DNA of 5,785 bases from Candidatus Atribacteria bacterium (GCA_018056205.1 JAGPGC010000078.1:1-5785), one strand, 5' to 3'. Shown: positions 1 through 5,785, counted from the first letter of the stretch. Translations and numbers: made by a program. The notes: generated by a model from the letters alone, not told the origin.

Positions 1-58
1 AAGTATTTGATCGTTAGTAAAGTAATTTACAAAAAACAAGTTATGGAGGTACCAAATT

Positions 59-1162
59 ATGGCATATGTAGAATCATCTGGAAACATTCCAAAAAAGATG
101 AAGGCAGTAGTCAATTATGCTCCAGGCGATTTCCGCTTAGAAGAAGTTGACGTTCCAGAAATTAGGCGGGAGGAAGTTTTAGTTAAAGTTGGTGGATGTG
201 GTATTTGTGCTGGTGATGTTAAAACTTTTCACGGTGCTGCTCGTATCTGGGGTGGAGATGGTCAACCAGCCTATGTGAAACCTCCAGTAATCCCCGGTCA
301 TGAATTTTATGGCCAGGTAGTTGCTTTGGGTGAGGGAGCAAATAAGAAATATGGTTTGAAACTCGGGGATTGGGCGACCTCTGAGCAGATCATTCCTTGT
401 GGTATGTGTCGTTATTGCCTTCGAGGAGAATACTGGATGTGTGAGGTTCATAATATATATGGATACCAAAAGCATGATGCTGAAGGTGGTTTTGCCGAGT
501 ATATGAGATTTCCAGTAACTGCTCGGAATCACAAGCTTCCTGATGAGTTCCCTCTTCATTTAGCTCCCTATATTGAACCATTAGCCTGTGCTATCCATGC
601 AGTTGAAAGAGCCGATATTCAGCTTGATGATGTGGTGGTAATCGCTGGTATCGGACCTCTTGGTTTTGGAATGCTTCAAACCGCTCGTCTCAAGAATCCA
701 AAACTCCTCATTGCAGTCGATGCTAAAGAAAAAAGATTGAATTTAGCAAAAGAATTAGGTGCTGATCTGGTAATGAACCCATTAAAGGAAGATGTAGTCG
801 CTAAGGTAAAAGATTTGACTGATGGTTATGGTTGTGATGTATATATTCATGCTAGTGGAAATCCCAAGGGAGTTCATCAGGGAGTGAACATGATTCGTAA
901 GTTAGGCCGATATGTTGAGTTCAGCGTTTTTAATGAGCCAACCCTATTGGATTGGAGCATTATCGGGGATGTAAAGGAAATTGAAATTCGGGGTGCTCAT
1001 TTAAGTCCCTATACCTATCCAGCGGCTATTCGATTCTTAATGGAAGGCAAGGTAAAAGCTGAAGATATCATTACCCATGAATTACCATTGACTGAGTTTA
1101 AGAAAGGGATGGAATTAGCAGAAAAAGGTGACGAGTCAATCAAAGTCGTTTTGATTCCCTAA
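59..1162 (+). CDS. Zinc-dependent medium-chain dehydrogenase, erythritol/L-threitol dehydrogenase type
   Basis: Predicted cytosolic NAD-dependent polyol dehydrogenase of the zinc MDR superfamily, 367 residues, a normal length. Seen: a GroES-like N-terminal half with catalytic zinc ligands Cys47 (motif CGICAGD), His81-Glu82 (PGHEF) and probably Glu173 (IEPLACA). The structural zinc lobe has Cys114, Cys117, Cys120 and Cys128. A Rossmann fold follows, with the dinucleotide loop AGIGPLG at 196-202 and Asp221 at the end of the second strand, which in this family favours NAD over NADP. The N-terminal YAPGDFRLEEV, the GHEF context and the DWSIIGD/GAHLSPY stretch near 298-318 match, from memory, proteins annotated erythritol/L-threitol dehydrogenase better than threonine or sorbitol dehydrogenases. 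The exact substrate is inferred. GGAGGT at 45-50, 8 nt before the ATG, fixes the start. Bases 1-58 hold no recognisable gene end or clear promoter. Confidence 0.93.
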   Translation: MAYVESSGNIPKKMKAVVNYAPGDFRLEEVDVPEIRREEVLVKVGGCGICAGDVKTFHGAARIWGGDGQPAYVKPPVIPGHEFYGQVVALGEGANKKYGLKLGDWATSEQIIPCGMCRYCLRGEYWMCEVHNIYGYQKHDAEGGFAEYMRFPVTARNHKLPDEFPLHLAPYIEPLACAIHAVERADIQLDDVVVIAGIGPLGFGMLQTARLKNPKLLIAVDAKEKRLNLAKELGADLVMNPLKEDVVAKVKDLTDGYGCDVYIHASGNPKGVHQGVNMIRKLGRYVEFSVFNEPTLLDWSIIGDVKEIEIRGAHLSPYTYPAAIRFLMEGKVKAEDIITHELPLTEFKKGMELAEKGDESIKVVLIP

Positions 1163-1184
1163 TAGAAAATGTTTCTATAGTCTA

Positions 1185-1228
1185 AAATCCATTCACCCCT
1201 CTTTTGAATTAGAGGAGTGAATGGATTT
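1185..1228. terminator. Long hairpin between convergent genes, probable bidirectional terminator
   Basis: Two 18-nt arms (1185-1202 and 1211-1228) pair at 17 of 18 positions, with one C-A mismatch and an 8-nt loop (1203-1210). It lies 22 nt after the dehydrogenase stop and 55 nt from the stop of the convergent acetyltransferase gene, where a shared terminator is expected. Neither side has a proper T-tract after the stem: plus strand TTTCTGG, minus strand TTTTAGAC. Intrinsic termination may therefore be weak, and the stem may act partly as an RNA 3'-end stabiliser. Confidence 0.6.
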
Positions 1229-1282
1229 CTGGAAAAAAATCTAGTTAAGCGATGAGGAGGTTTTGTGCCATAAAAGAATTAT

Positions 1283-1762
1283 TCAACTAAGTTTGAGCTC
1301 CAGGTAATGTGCTCCTTGAACTGGATTGTTATAATACGGTGGAATTTCATAAAAACCTAATGATTGGTATAAGGCAAGCGCCTCTTTCATGGTAGAAATA
1401 GTATCCAATCGCATTTTATGATAAGCCAATGCTTTGGCACGAGAAATTAAATGGATTGCTAATCCCTTTCCAATACCAAGTCCGCGGAATTCTGGTCGAA
1501 CATAAAGTCGCTTCATTTCGCAAAATTTATCTTCAAGAGGCTTAAGAGCAACGCAGCCGGCTGGCTTATTTTCAGCTAAAGCCAGGAGGAGTAAACCCTT
1601 CGGTGGTGAATATGCTCCGGGTAGTTCGTCGAGTTCCTTTTGGAAGTTCTGAAAACTCAGGCTAAAATTCAATGATTGGGCATATTCCTGGAATAATTGC
1701 TTTATAATGTCGATAGAGGATTTTTCGTCTACAACTTCAATAATTGTATATAATTTAGACAT
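1283..1762 (-). CDS. GNAT family N-acetyltransferase
   Basis: Predicted cytosolic acetyl-CoA-dependent N-acetyltransferase, 159 residues, a typical single-domain GNAT length. Seen: strand beta4 with CEMKRLYV (81-88), then the acetyl-CoA pyrophosphate-binding loop RPEFRGLGIG (89-98, R-G-L-G-I-G core), a helix (99-113), the strand MRLDT (117-121) and the C-terminal motif ALYQSLGF (130-137), which carries the Tyr132 commonly acting as general acid in GNATs. The end, PYYNNPVQGAHYLEL, resembles GNATs often annotated only as acetyltransferase family proteins. The acceptor cannot be read from sequence. The ATG is preceded on the minus strand by AAAGGGG (1770-1776), 7 nt away. The gene is monocistronic, convergent with the dehydrogenase, and has its own promoter at 1824-1853. 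Confidence 0.9.
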   Translation of the reverse strand: MSKLYTIIEVVDEKSSIDIIKQLFQEYAQSLNFSLSFQNFQKELDELPGAYSPPKGLLLLALAENKPAGCVALKPLEDKFCEMKRLYVRPEFRGLGIGKGLAIHLISRAKALAYHKMRLDTISTMKEALALYQSLGFYEIPPYYNNPVQGAHYLELKLS

Positions 1763-1782
1763 TTCCAGACCCCTTTCCCCAA

Positions 1783-1801
1783 TTTACCTCTAAAAGGTAA
1801 A
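1783..1801. repeat. 7-bp inverted repeat in acetyltransferase leader, possible operator
   Basis: Perfect 7-nt arms TTTACCT (1783-1789) and AGGTAAA (1795-1801) flank a 5-nt spacer. The 19-bp dyad lies between the predicted GNAT promoter and its start codon, roughly 15-35 nt past the expected transcription start. It could be an operator for a dimeric regulator or a small leader hairpin. The AT-rich context makes chance occurrence possible. Confidence 0.35.
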
Positions 1802-1823
1802 AAATTAAATTTAAATTTTCATT

Positions 1824-1853
1824 ATTTTATCCCTAAGGTTATTTTTCTGGCAA
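1824..1853 (-). promoter_or_regulatory. Predicted sigma-70 type promoter for the acetyltransferase gene
   Basis: On the minus strand, TTGCCA (1848-1853; 5 of 6 to the -35 consensus) is followed after 18 nt by TAAAAT (1824-1829; 5 of 6 to the -10 consensus). The expected start near 1817 gives a leader of about 55 nt that contains the 1783-1801 inverted repeat. Confidence 0.5.
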
Positions 1854-1931
1854 GGGGATTTCGCTGATTCTCAGTCAACTTCAACCTCCTTTTCCAAAGT
1901 CCACTTTGAATTTCCTCTGATAAAAATCTAA

Positions 1932-2111
1932 CAAGATCAAGGCATTCTCGGCCAAACAACCTACCGATTCTTAGTCTTAGCTAATTTAGGTAACTCTCTG
2001 GATCAGAAAACTGCCTTAATAAAAGCCTTGGCTAAAAAGAATCCCAAATCAGAAGTCATCCCGGCAGTTATTGATTATTTAATTTTATATCAAGATAGTC
2101 GCTTAAAATAA
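1932..2111 (+). pseudogene. C-terminal remnant of an unrecognised protein gene
   Basis: An uninterrupted frame of 59 codons ends in TAA at 2109-2111. Its translation looks like real protein: YRFLVLANLGNSLDQKTALI is followed by an amphipathic, Lys- and Ala-rich helix and then EVIPAVIDYLILYQDSRLK at the very end. No ATG, GTG or TTG occurs in the first half, and an in-frame TAA at 1929-1931 closes it upstream. I see no Shine-Dalgarno site. The most economical reading is the 3' end of a gene whose front part was deleted or has decayed. I do not recognise the family. The alternative is a chance open frame, but the hydrophobic/charged pattern is unlike random AT-rich translation. Confidence 0.45.
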
Positions 2112-2138
2112 TACACTTTTACTAATTAGCGTTATAAT
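2110..2138 (+). promoter_or_regulatory. Candidate promoter upstream of the symporter operon
   Basis: TATAAT at 2133-2138 is a perfect -10 hexamer. At 17-nt spacing the -35 position holds AATACA (2110-2115), only 3 of 6 to consensus. It lies 244 nt before the first operon gene, so it would give a long leader. A much weaker alternative, TTGTTT (2251-2256) with TGTTAT (2274-2279), lies closer. In such AT-rich DNA a lone TATAAT may be chance. Confidence 0.35.
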
Positions 2139-2175
2139 AGATTAAATTTATTTTTTCAAAAGGTAGGGGATACAG

Positions 2176-2223
2176 TTGATTTTCATTATGATTCGCCAGT
2201 TTCATCCTCCTCCCGAGGGATAA
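2176..2223 (+). CDS. Possible 15-codon leader peptide with a Pro-Pro-Pro run
   Basis: A TTG codon at 2176 lies 5 nt after AGGGGA (2165-2170), a good Shine-Dalgarno match. It opens a 15-codon frame (MIFIMIRQFHPPPEG) closed by TAA at 2221-2223. Consecutive proline codons CCT-CCT-CCC (2206-2214) are a known ribosome-slowing motif. The frame lies between the candidate promoter and the terminator-like hairpin, the arrangement expected of a leader peptide. The short length and non-ATG start make this tentative. Confidence 0.2.
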   Translation: MIFIMIRQFHPPPEG

Positions 2224-2261
2224 TTTCTTATTTCTCCTTTTAATAAAAACTTGTTTGGCTT

Positions 2262-2294
2262 AAGATTCCATTTTGTTATGAGAATGGGATTTTT
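2262..2294 (+). terminator. Terminator-like hairpin in the leader of the symporter operon
   Basis: Arms 2262-2274 and 2281-2293 can form 13 pairs (10 Watson-Crick, 3 G-U) around a 6-nt loop. The inner 10-bp stem (2265-2290) is followed by TTTT (2291-2294). It is AT-rich and therefore of modest stability. It could terminate transcription from the remnant region, or act as an attenuator if the operon is transcribed from 2133-2138. Confidence 0.3.
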
Positions 2295-2382
2295 GATACC
2301 TAGATAACTACATTATTTCAGTAAATTAAATTATTGATTTATTTCAAAATCCACAGATTAATCTCGAAATGAGGGGGAGCAT

Positions 2383-2697
2383 ATGAAAAATAAGAAATTA
2401 GAAAACAAGGTTTTAGAAAATCCTGCATTCCATGAACTCTATAACCGAAAAAAGACCATCTCTTTTACTCTTACTTTATTTATTATCATTATTTATATTG
2501 TTTATATTTTAATTGATGCTTTTGATCGTAAATTATTGGCTATAAAGGTATTAGGCGGTGTCACCCTGGGGATTTATTTAGGAATTGGAGTTATCGTCAT
2601 TGGTTGGATTACTACTGGTATCTATGTATGGTGGGCGAATAAAAAATACGATGTACTTATGAGTAAAATTGATATAAATGTTGGAGGCCATTCATGA
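2383..2697 (+). CDS. yjcH: DUF485 small inner-membrane protein (YjcH-like), partner of the symporter
   Basis: A 104-residue integral membrane protein of the DUF485 family (YjcH in Escherichia coli), which is commonly encoded directly before an acetate-type sodium/solute symporter. Seen: a charged N-terminus with the family's NPAFHEL box (13-19), a first membrane helix at about 26-46, a second at about 57-82, and the characteristic TGIYVWWAN (78-86) before a short charged tail. Its molecular role is unknown; a helper or assembly function for the symporter is usually inferred from linkage. The ATG follows GAGGGGGAG (2371-2379), a strong ribosome binding site. Its TGA overlaps the next ATG (ATGA, 2694-2697), so the two are almost certainly translationally coupled. 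Confidence 0.93.
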   Translation: MKNKKLENKVLENPAFHELYNRKKTISFTLTLFIIIIYIVYILIDAFDRKLLAIKVLGGVTLGIYLGIGVIVIGWITTGIYVWWANKKYDVLMSKIDINVGGHS

Positions 2698-4229
2698 ATA
2701 CAACCAGCTTAGGACAGGTAAATACAATTTCAATTTCTTTCTTTTTCATATTTGTGGCAATTACTCTTCTCATTACTTATTGGGCTTCAAAAAAATCCCA
2801 TACCACCAGTGAGTTTTATGCTGCTGGTCATGGAATAAGTGGATTTCAAAACGGTTTGGCGCTTTCAGGAGATTTCATGAGCGCTGCATCTTTTTTGGGA
2901 ATTGCCGGCATGGTTGCTTTAAGTGGCTACGATGGCTTGATTTACTCGGTGGGTTGGTTGGTAGGATGGCCGGTGGTGCTTTTTTTAATTGCCGAACCTC
3001 TTAGGAATTTGGGAAAATACACTTATGCCGATGTTGTGGCTTATCGGTTAAGCAAAAAACCGGTTCGCAGTGCTGCTGCTTTAGGAAGCATCGTTACCGT
3101 TCTTTTTTATCTTCTTGCCCAAATGGTTGGAGCTGGATCTTTGATAAAGCTGGTTTTTGGTCTACCTTATGAGGTGGCGATAGTTTTAGTTGGATCAATT
3201 ATGCTGGCTTATGTCCTCTTTGGAGGAATGTTGGCAACTACCTGGGTTCAAATCATTAAAGCGGCATTGCTACTAGGTGGAGCTACTGTTTTAGCAATTT
3301 GGACCCTAGCTCATTATGGATTACACTTTGGGAATCTCATTAGTGATGCCCAGAATCAATATGGCCTTGATTTCCTTCTTCCAGGAGGGTTGGTAAAAAA
3401 TCCCTTGGATACTATATCCTTGGGGCTGGCACTAATGTTTGGAACAGCGGGTCTTCCTCATATTCTCATGAGGTTTTACACCGTTCCCAATTCCAAAGAA
3501 GCCAGAAAATCAGTTTTTTATGCCACTGGTTTCATTGGATTTTTTTATATTCTGACTTTTATTTTAGGATTTGGTGCAGCAGTAATTGTTGGGAAAGCGC
3601 CTATTCAAGCTATTGATAAAGGTGGAAATATGGCGGCTCTTTTACTAGCTGAGGTGTTGGGAGGGCAAGTTTTTCTTGGCTATCTGGCAGCAGTAGCTTT
3701 TGCTACAATTTTAGCAGTGGTTGCTGGTTTGACCTTAGCTGGTGCTACAGCAATATCTCATGATCTTTATGCTGGGGTTTTTAAGCGGGATGTGATTAAT
3801 GAAAAAAAAGAATTAAGGGTGGCAAAGACTTCTACTCTTGCATTGGGTATTGTTGCCATTGTTTTGGGGATTATCTTCAAAGACCAGAATATTGCATTCA
3901 TGGTAGGATTAGCTTTTGCAATTGCAGCTAGTGCAAACTTCCCAGCATTGTTGATGTCAATTTATTGGAAGAAATTCACAACTCAAGGAGCAGTTACTAG
4001 CATGATCACCGGTTTGGGATTGGCGATTATCCTTATCGTTCTAAGCCCAACCATTTGGGTGGATATACTTCATCATAGCCAGGCAATCTTTCCTTTGAAA
4101 AATCCCGGGCTTTTCTCTATGGCTGGTTCTTTTCTCGTAGGAATTTTGGTATCACAATTTACTCATGATCAGCAAGCAGAAGAACGGTTTGACGAGGAAA
4201 CTATCCGCAGCTGCATTGGAGGAGCATAA
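2694..4229 (+). CDS. actP: Cation/acetate symporter (sodium:solute symporter family)
   Basis: A 511-residue SSS-family cytoplasmic membrane transporter, predicted to take up acetate and related short carboxylates such as glycolate by cation symport. Seen: about 13 hydrophobic segments; the near-invariant [20 protein letters not shown] (50-69); AQMVGAG (142-148); [15 protein letters not shown] (176-190); [16 protein letters not shown] (249-264); [16 protein letters not shown] (336-351) followed by SHDLYA; and [15 protein letters not shown] (399-413). These match E. coli ActP block for block, as recalled. It is somewhat shorter than the E. coli protein (about 549 residues), with a short non-conserved C-terminal tail. 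GGAGG (2683-2687) lies 6 nt before the ATG, inside the end of the DUF485 gene. In enterobacteria acs (acetyl-CoA synthetase) precedes this pair; no acs is present here. The gene ends 15 nt from the convergent radical SAM gene, with no hairpin between them. Confidence 0.95.
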   Translation: MNTTSLGQVNTISISFFFIFVAITLLITYWASKKSHTTSEFYAAGHGISGFQNGLALSGDFMSAASFLGIAGMVALSGYDGLIYSVGWLVGWPVVLFLIAEPLRNLGKYTYADVVAYRLSKKPVRSAAALGSIVTVLFYLLAQMVGAGSLIKLVFGLPYEVAIVLVGSIMLAYVLFGGMLATTWVQIIKAALLLGGATVLAIWTLAHYGLHFGNLISDAQNQYGLDFLLPGGLVKNPLDTISLGLALMFGTAGLPHILMRFYTVPNSKEARKSVFYATGFIGFFYILTFILGFGAAVIVGKAPIQAIDKGGNMAALLLAEVLGGQVFLGYLAAVAFATILAVVAGLTLAGATAISHDLYAGVFKRDVINEKKELRVAKTSTLALGIVAIVLGIIFKDQNIAFMVGLAFAIAASANFPALLMSIYWKKFTTQGAVTSMITGLGLAIILIVLSPTIWVDILHHSQAIFPLKNPGLFSMAGSFLVGILVSQFTHDQQAEERFDEETIRSCIGGA

Positions 4230-4244
4230 TCATTTTTGTATTCC

Positions 4245-5153
4245 CTAAAAATCTAATTTGAAACCAGGGCTTATGGAGCGGGCTATTTGACAAGCTTCTT
4301 CGTACTCTTTTCGGTAGAGGGGACGATTTAGAGATGGATGTTGAAAGGCTTGATGAGCTGGGTAATATTGTGACATAATATTAATGGTAGCAGTTGGAGA
4401 CACCTTTTCAGCAATAAAAGACAAAATTTCCTTAGTTCCAGCAAGGTTTTCGGGGAGAACTAAATGCCGAATAAGTAAGCCCCGTTGTGCGATTCCCCTT
4501 TGATCAACAATTAAATTCCCTACCTGTCGATGCATCTCTTTTAAGGCAGCTTTCATAGCTTTCGGATATCCTGGTATTCCAGATAGTTTCAAGGCGGTAT
4601 CTTCGTCAGCATATTTAGCATCAGGAAGGTAGATATCGATAATACCATCCAGCTTCCTCAGAGTAGCTATACTTTCATATCCTCCGCAGTTATAAATAAT
4701 GGGAAGATTAAGTCCTTGGCGAACTGCTATAACTAAAGCAGACAGGATTTGAGGAACATAATGAGTGGGAGTTACTAGGTTAATATTATGGCAGCCGAGT
4801 TGCTGAAGTTCTTCCATATAGCGAGCCAAGGTTTCGATAGAAATTTTTTCACCAGGCCTTTGACTGATTTCCCAATTTTGACAATATTTACAATGCATCG
4901 GACAGTGATGAAAAAAAATGGTTCCCGATCCCCGCTGTCCTACCAACGGAGCTTCTTCCCCATAATGAGGTCCATAGGAAGCAACTTCTAACTCCATCCC
5001 GGCTCCACACTTTCCAATTTCACCCTTTTTCCGATTGACCCGGCAGGAATGGGGACAAAGAGTACAAGATTCTAAAATATTCATTAAATCCTGAGATCTT
5101 TGTCTAAGAGTTAAAAAGTCAATTTTTTCTCGATAAAGTGGTTGAAAATCCAT
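4245..5153 (-). CDS. Radical SAM protein, PflX-like (COG1313, putative pyruvate formate-lyase activating enzyme relative)
   Basis: A 302-residue predicted [4Fe-4S] radical SAM enzyme. Counting from the ATG at 5153: an N-terminal cysteine cluster CTLCPHSC (30-37) plus GKCGAG (Cys49), then YGPHYGEEAPLVG, GSGTIFF and the radical SAM motif CPMHCKYC (Cys84, Cys88, Cys91). The family blocks CHNINLVTPTHYVPQI (121-136), YNCGGYES (154-161), IDIYLPDAKY (172-181) and RHLVLPENLAGT (229-240) follow. Members are annotated as pyruvate formate-lyase activating enzyme-like, but the substrate is not established, and no glycyl radical enzyme lies in this window. The frame stays open upstream to a TTG at 5279, but that has no ribosome binding site, adds 42 residues unlike the family, and would overlap the divergent gene. 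Family homology begins at about FQPLY, right after the ATG. Its Shine-Dalgarno site is weak (TTGAG). TATAAA on the minus strand (5170-5175) is a possible -10 box with no good -35. Confidence 0.9.
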   Translation of the reverse strand: MDFQPLYREKIDFLTLRQRSQDLMNILESCTLCPHSCRVNRKKGEIGKCGAGMELEVASYGPHYGEEAPLVGQRGSGTIFFHHCPMHCKYCQNWEISQRPGEKISIETLARYMEELQQLGCHNINLVTPTHYVPQILSALVIAVRQGLNLPIIYNCGGYESIATLRKLDGIIDIYLPDAKYADEDTALKLSGIPGYPKAMKAALKEMHRQVGNLIVDQRGIAQRGLLIRHLVLPENLAGTKEILSFIAEKVSPTATINIMSQYYPAHQAFQHPSLNRPLYRKEYEEACQIARSISPGFKLDF

Positions 5154-5212
5154 ATATCTACTCAAGAAATTTATAGACGTGTGATAAGTAACGAATACCT
5201 TCTCTCCGACTG

Positions 5213-5221
5213 TGATACAAT
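5213..5221 (+). promoter_or_regulatory. Candidate extended -10 promoter for the spermidine-synthase-like gene
   Basis: TGATACAAT (5213-5221) is an extended -10 element: TG, one base, then TACAAT (5 of 6 to consensus). The -35 region (5193-5198, GAATAC) is poor, as is common for extended -10 promoters. It would start transcription near 5228, about 22 nt before the ATG at 5250. It lies in the 96-bp gap shared with the divergent radical SAM gene. Confidence 0.4.
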
Positions 5222-5249
5222 TAGAAAAAATGTCTGGGATTGAATCAAG

Positions 5250-5785
5250 ATGAGAGGGGAAGCCACTGAATCTATTCAACTTTTTATACTTTCATTATGC
5301 GCTTTAGCAGTTGAAATGATTCTCTTTCGCTTATTTGCTTTTTTAGCCGGTTTTCATTTTGTTTCACTTATTATATCACTAGCTTTATTGGGATATGGCG
5401 CTTCCGGTACTCTTTTCCACTTCTATCCGATTGCTATGAGACCCTTTCTTCCCCACTTTTTTGTTTTAGGAATAGCAGCGGTATTGGCTGGGTTTGTTGC
5501 CCTGCCTTTGGATGTTTATGAGTTCTGGACTTATACAATTTATAAATTCAACCTAATCATACTCATTATTCTCACCTCAATGCCGTTTTTTTACCATGGT
5601 TTATATCAGATCCATATTTTTGATAAATACCCTGATCATTTTCCTCGGTTTTATTCTCTGAATCTTATTGGATCAGCTGCTGGAGTTGTAATTGGTGTTG
5701 TTTTGCTTAGGTTTTTAAGTGAAATTCAAAGCCTTATATGTATTATGGGTATTGGATGCCTGACTCTTTGGAATCAAAAAAAACT
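5250..5785 (+). CDS. Spermidine-synthase-like integral membrane protein, N-terminal part (cut by window edge)
   Basis: An open frame runs from the ATG at 5250 through the window end: 178 complete codons with no stop. An in-frame TGA at 5241-5243 makes this ATG the earliest possible. The product is strongly hydrophobic with about six membrane segments (roughly 10-30, 34-56, 67-87, 100-118, 136-156 and 160-174). The ALAVEMILFRLF (18-29) plus HFVSLIISLALLGYGASG (36-53) pattern resembles the N-terminal membrane domain of spermidine-synthase-like proteins (compare the recalled consensus LEIALTRLF, FAFLAISLALLGLGAGG). So does MPFFYHGLYQ (111-120), followed later by NLIGSAAGVVIG (138-149). In that family a SAM-binding, aminopropyltransferase-like Rossmann domain follows; it would lie beyond the window. 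Whether it makes polyamines is unproven for this membrane subgroup. The ribosome binding site is weak (GGGA, 5237-5240). Confidence 0.75.
   Translation, partial: MRGEATESIQLFILSLCALAVEMILFRLFAFLAGFHFVSLIISLALLGYGASGTLFHFYPIAMRPFLPHFFVLGIAAVLAGFVALPLDVYEFWTYTIYKFNLIILIILTSMPFFYHGLYQIHIFDKYPDHFPRFYSLNLIGSAAGVVIGVVLLRFLSEIQSLICIMGIGCLTLWNQKK

Larger units (their letters stand above)
1763..2382. other. 620-bp intergenic region without an intact gene
   Basis: This stretch separates two divergently transcribed units. Its left part holds the acetyltransferase control region (inverted repeat 1783-1801, promoter 1824-1853). Its middle holds a start-less, protein-like reading frame (1932-2111). Its right part is very AT-rich and holds a -10 box (2133-2138), a tiny possible leader frame (2176-2223) and a terminator-like hairpin (2262-2293) ahead of the symporter operon. 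I recognise no riboswitch, tRNA or known small RNA in it. Bases 1854-1931 and 2295-2370 show nothing I can name. Confidence 0.8.

Noticed and set aside
17..30. Small inverted repeat GTAAA-GTAA-TTTAC before the dehydrogenase.
   Set aside because: Five A/T-rich pairs are expected by chance, and it has no T-run or link to the ribosome binding site.
179..581. Minus-strand open frames inside the dehydrogenase gene (179-559 and 390-581).
   Set aside because: They lie wholly antisense to a well-supported dehydrogenase gene, match no family I know, and have no ribosome binding sites; they are codon-bias shadows.
2205..2222. GC-rich near-palindrome around TCCCGAGGGA in the symporter leader.
   Set aside because: The loop would be only two bases, so it does not form a stable hairpin; it is better explained by the proline codons of the possible leader frame, or chance.
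2293..2316. TTGATA (2293-2298) with CATTAT (2311-2316) as a closer promoter for the symporter operon.
   Set aside because: The spacing is 12 nt, too short for a sigma-70 promoter.
4230..4244. Possible terminator between actP and the convergent radical SAM gene.
   Set aside because: The 15-nt gap has a short T-run but no stem can be drawn from it or the adjacent coding ends.
4788..4991. Plus-strand 67-codon open frame inside the radical SAM gene.
   Set aside because: It is antisense to the conserved iron-sulfur motif region, with no family signal; a shadow frame.
5154..5279. N-terminal 42-residue extension of the radical SAM protein from a TTG start.
   Set aside because: There is no Shine-Dalgarno site, the residues are unlike the family, and it overlaps the divergent membrane gene that starts at 5250.

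Overview
The window is AT-rich bacterial chromosomal DNA. Its gene content (a sugar-alcohol type dehydrogenase, a sodium/acetate symporter pair, a PflX-like radical SAM protein) and its G-rich Shine-Dalgarno sites fit a low-GC, probably anaerobic bacterium. Clostridia-like Firmicutes or a deep-branching phylum such as Atribacterota are both possible, but the sequence alone does not settle this. I see no mobile element, CRISPR array, tRNA or rRNA.

Layout, left to right. (1) 59-1162, plus: a zinc- and NAD-dependent medium-chain dehydrogenase of the erythritol/L-threitol dehydrogenase type, with a strong ribosome binding site. (2) 1185-1228: a long hairpin between this gene and the convergent next one. 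(3) 1283-1762, minus: a GNAT N-acetyltransferase with a reasonable promoter and a 7-bp inverted repeat in its leader. (4) 1763-2382: about 620 bases without an intact gene. They hold the GNAT control region, a protein-like open stretch with no start codon that looks like the tail of a decayed gene (1932-2111), and a possible leader for the next operon: a consensus -10 box, a tiny Pro-Pro-Pro reading frame and a terminator-like hairpin. (5) 2383-4229, plus: a two-gene operon with a 4-nt ATGA overlap, encoding a small DUF485 (YjcH-like) membrane protein and an ActP-like cation/acetate symporter. (6) 4245-5153, minus: a radical SAM protein of the PflX-like family (COG1313), ending 15 nt from actP. 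(7) 5250 to the window end, plus: the N-terminal membrane domain of a spermidine-synthase-like integral membrane protein, divergent from the radical SAM gene and cut by the window edge.

Functionally this is a set of small units rather than one pathway. The yjcH-actP pair imports acetate or similar short carboxylates. The dehydrogenase oxidises a polyol or reduces a ketose. The radical SAM and spermidine-synthase-like genes share a divergent control region of about 96 bp. The main re-interpretations are that the radical SAM gene should start at the ATG at 5153, not at a TTG further upstream, and that a real gene runs off the right edge. I found no strong evidence for an undescribed multi-gene system; the least explained parts are the 1932-2111 remnant and the leader of the symporter operon.
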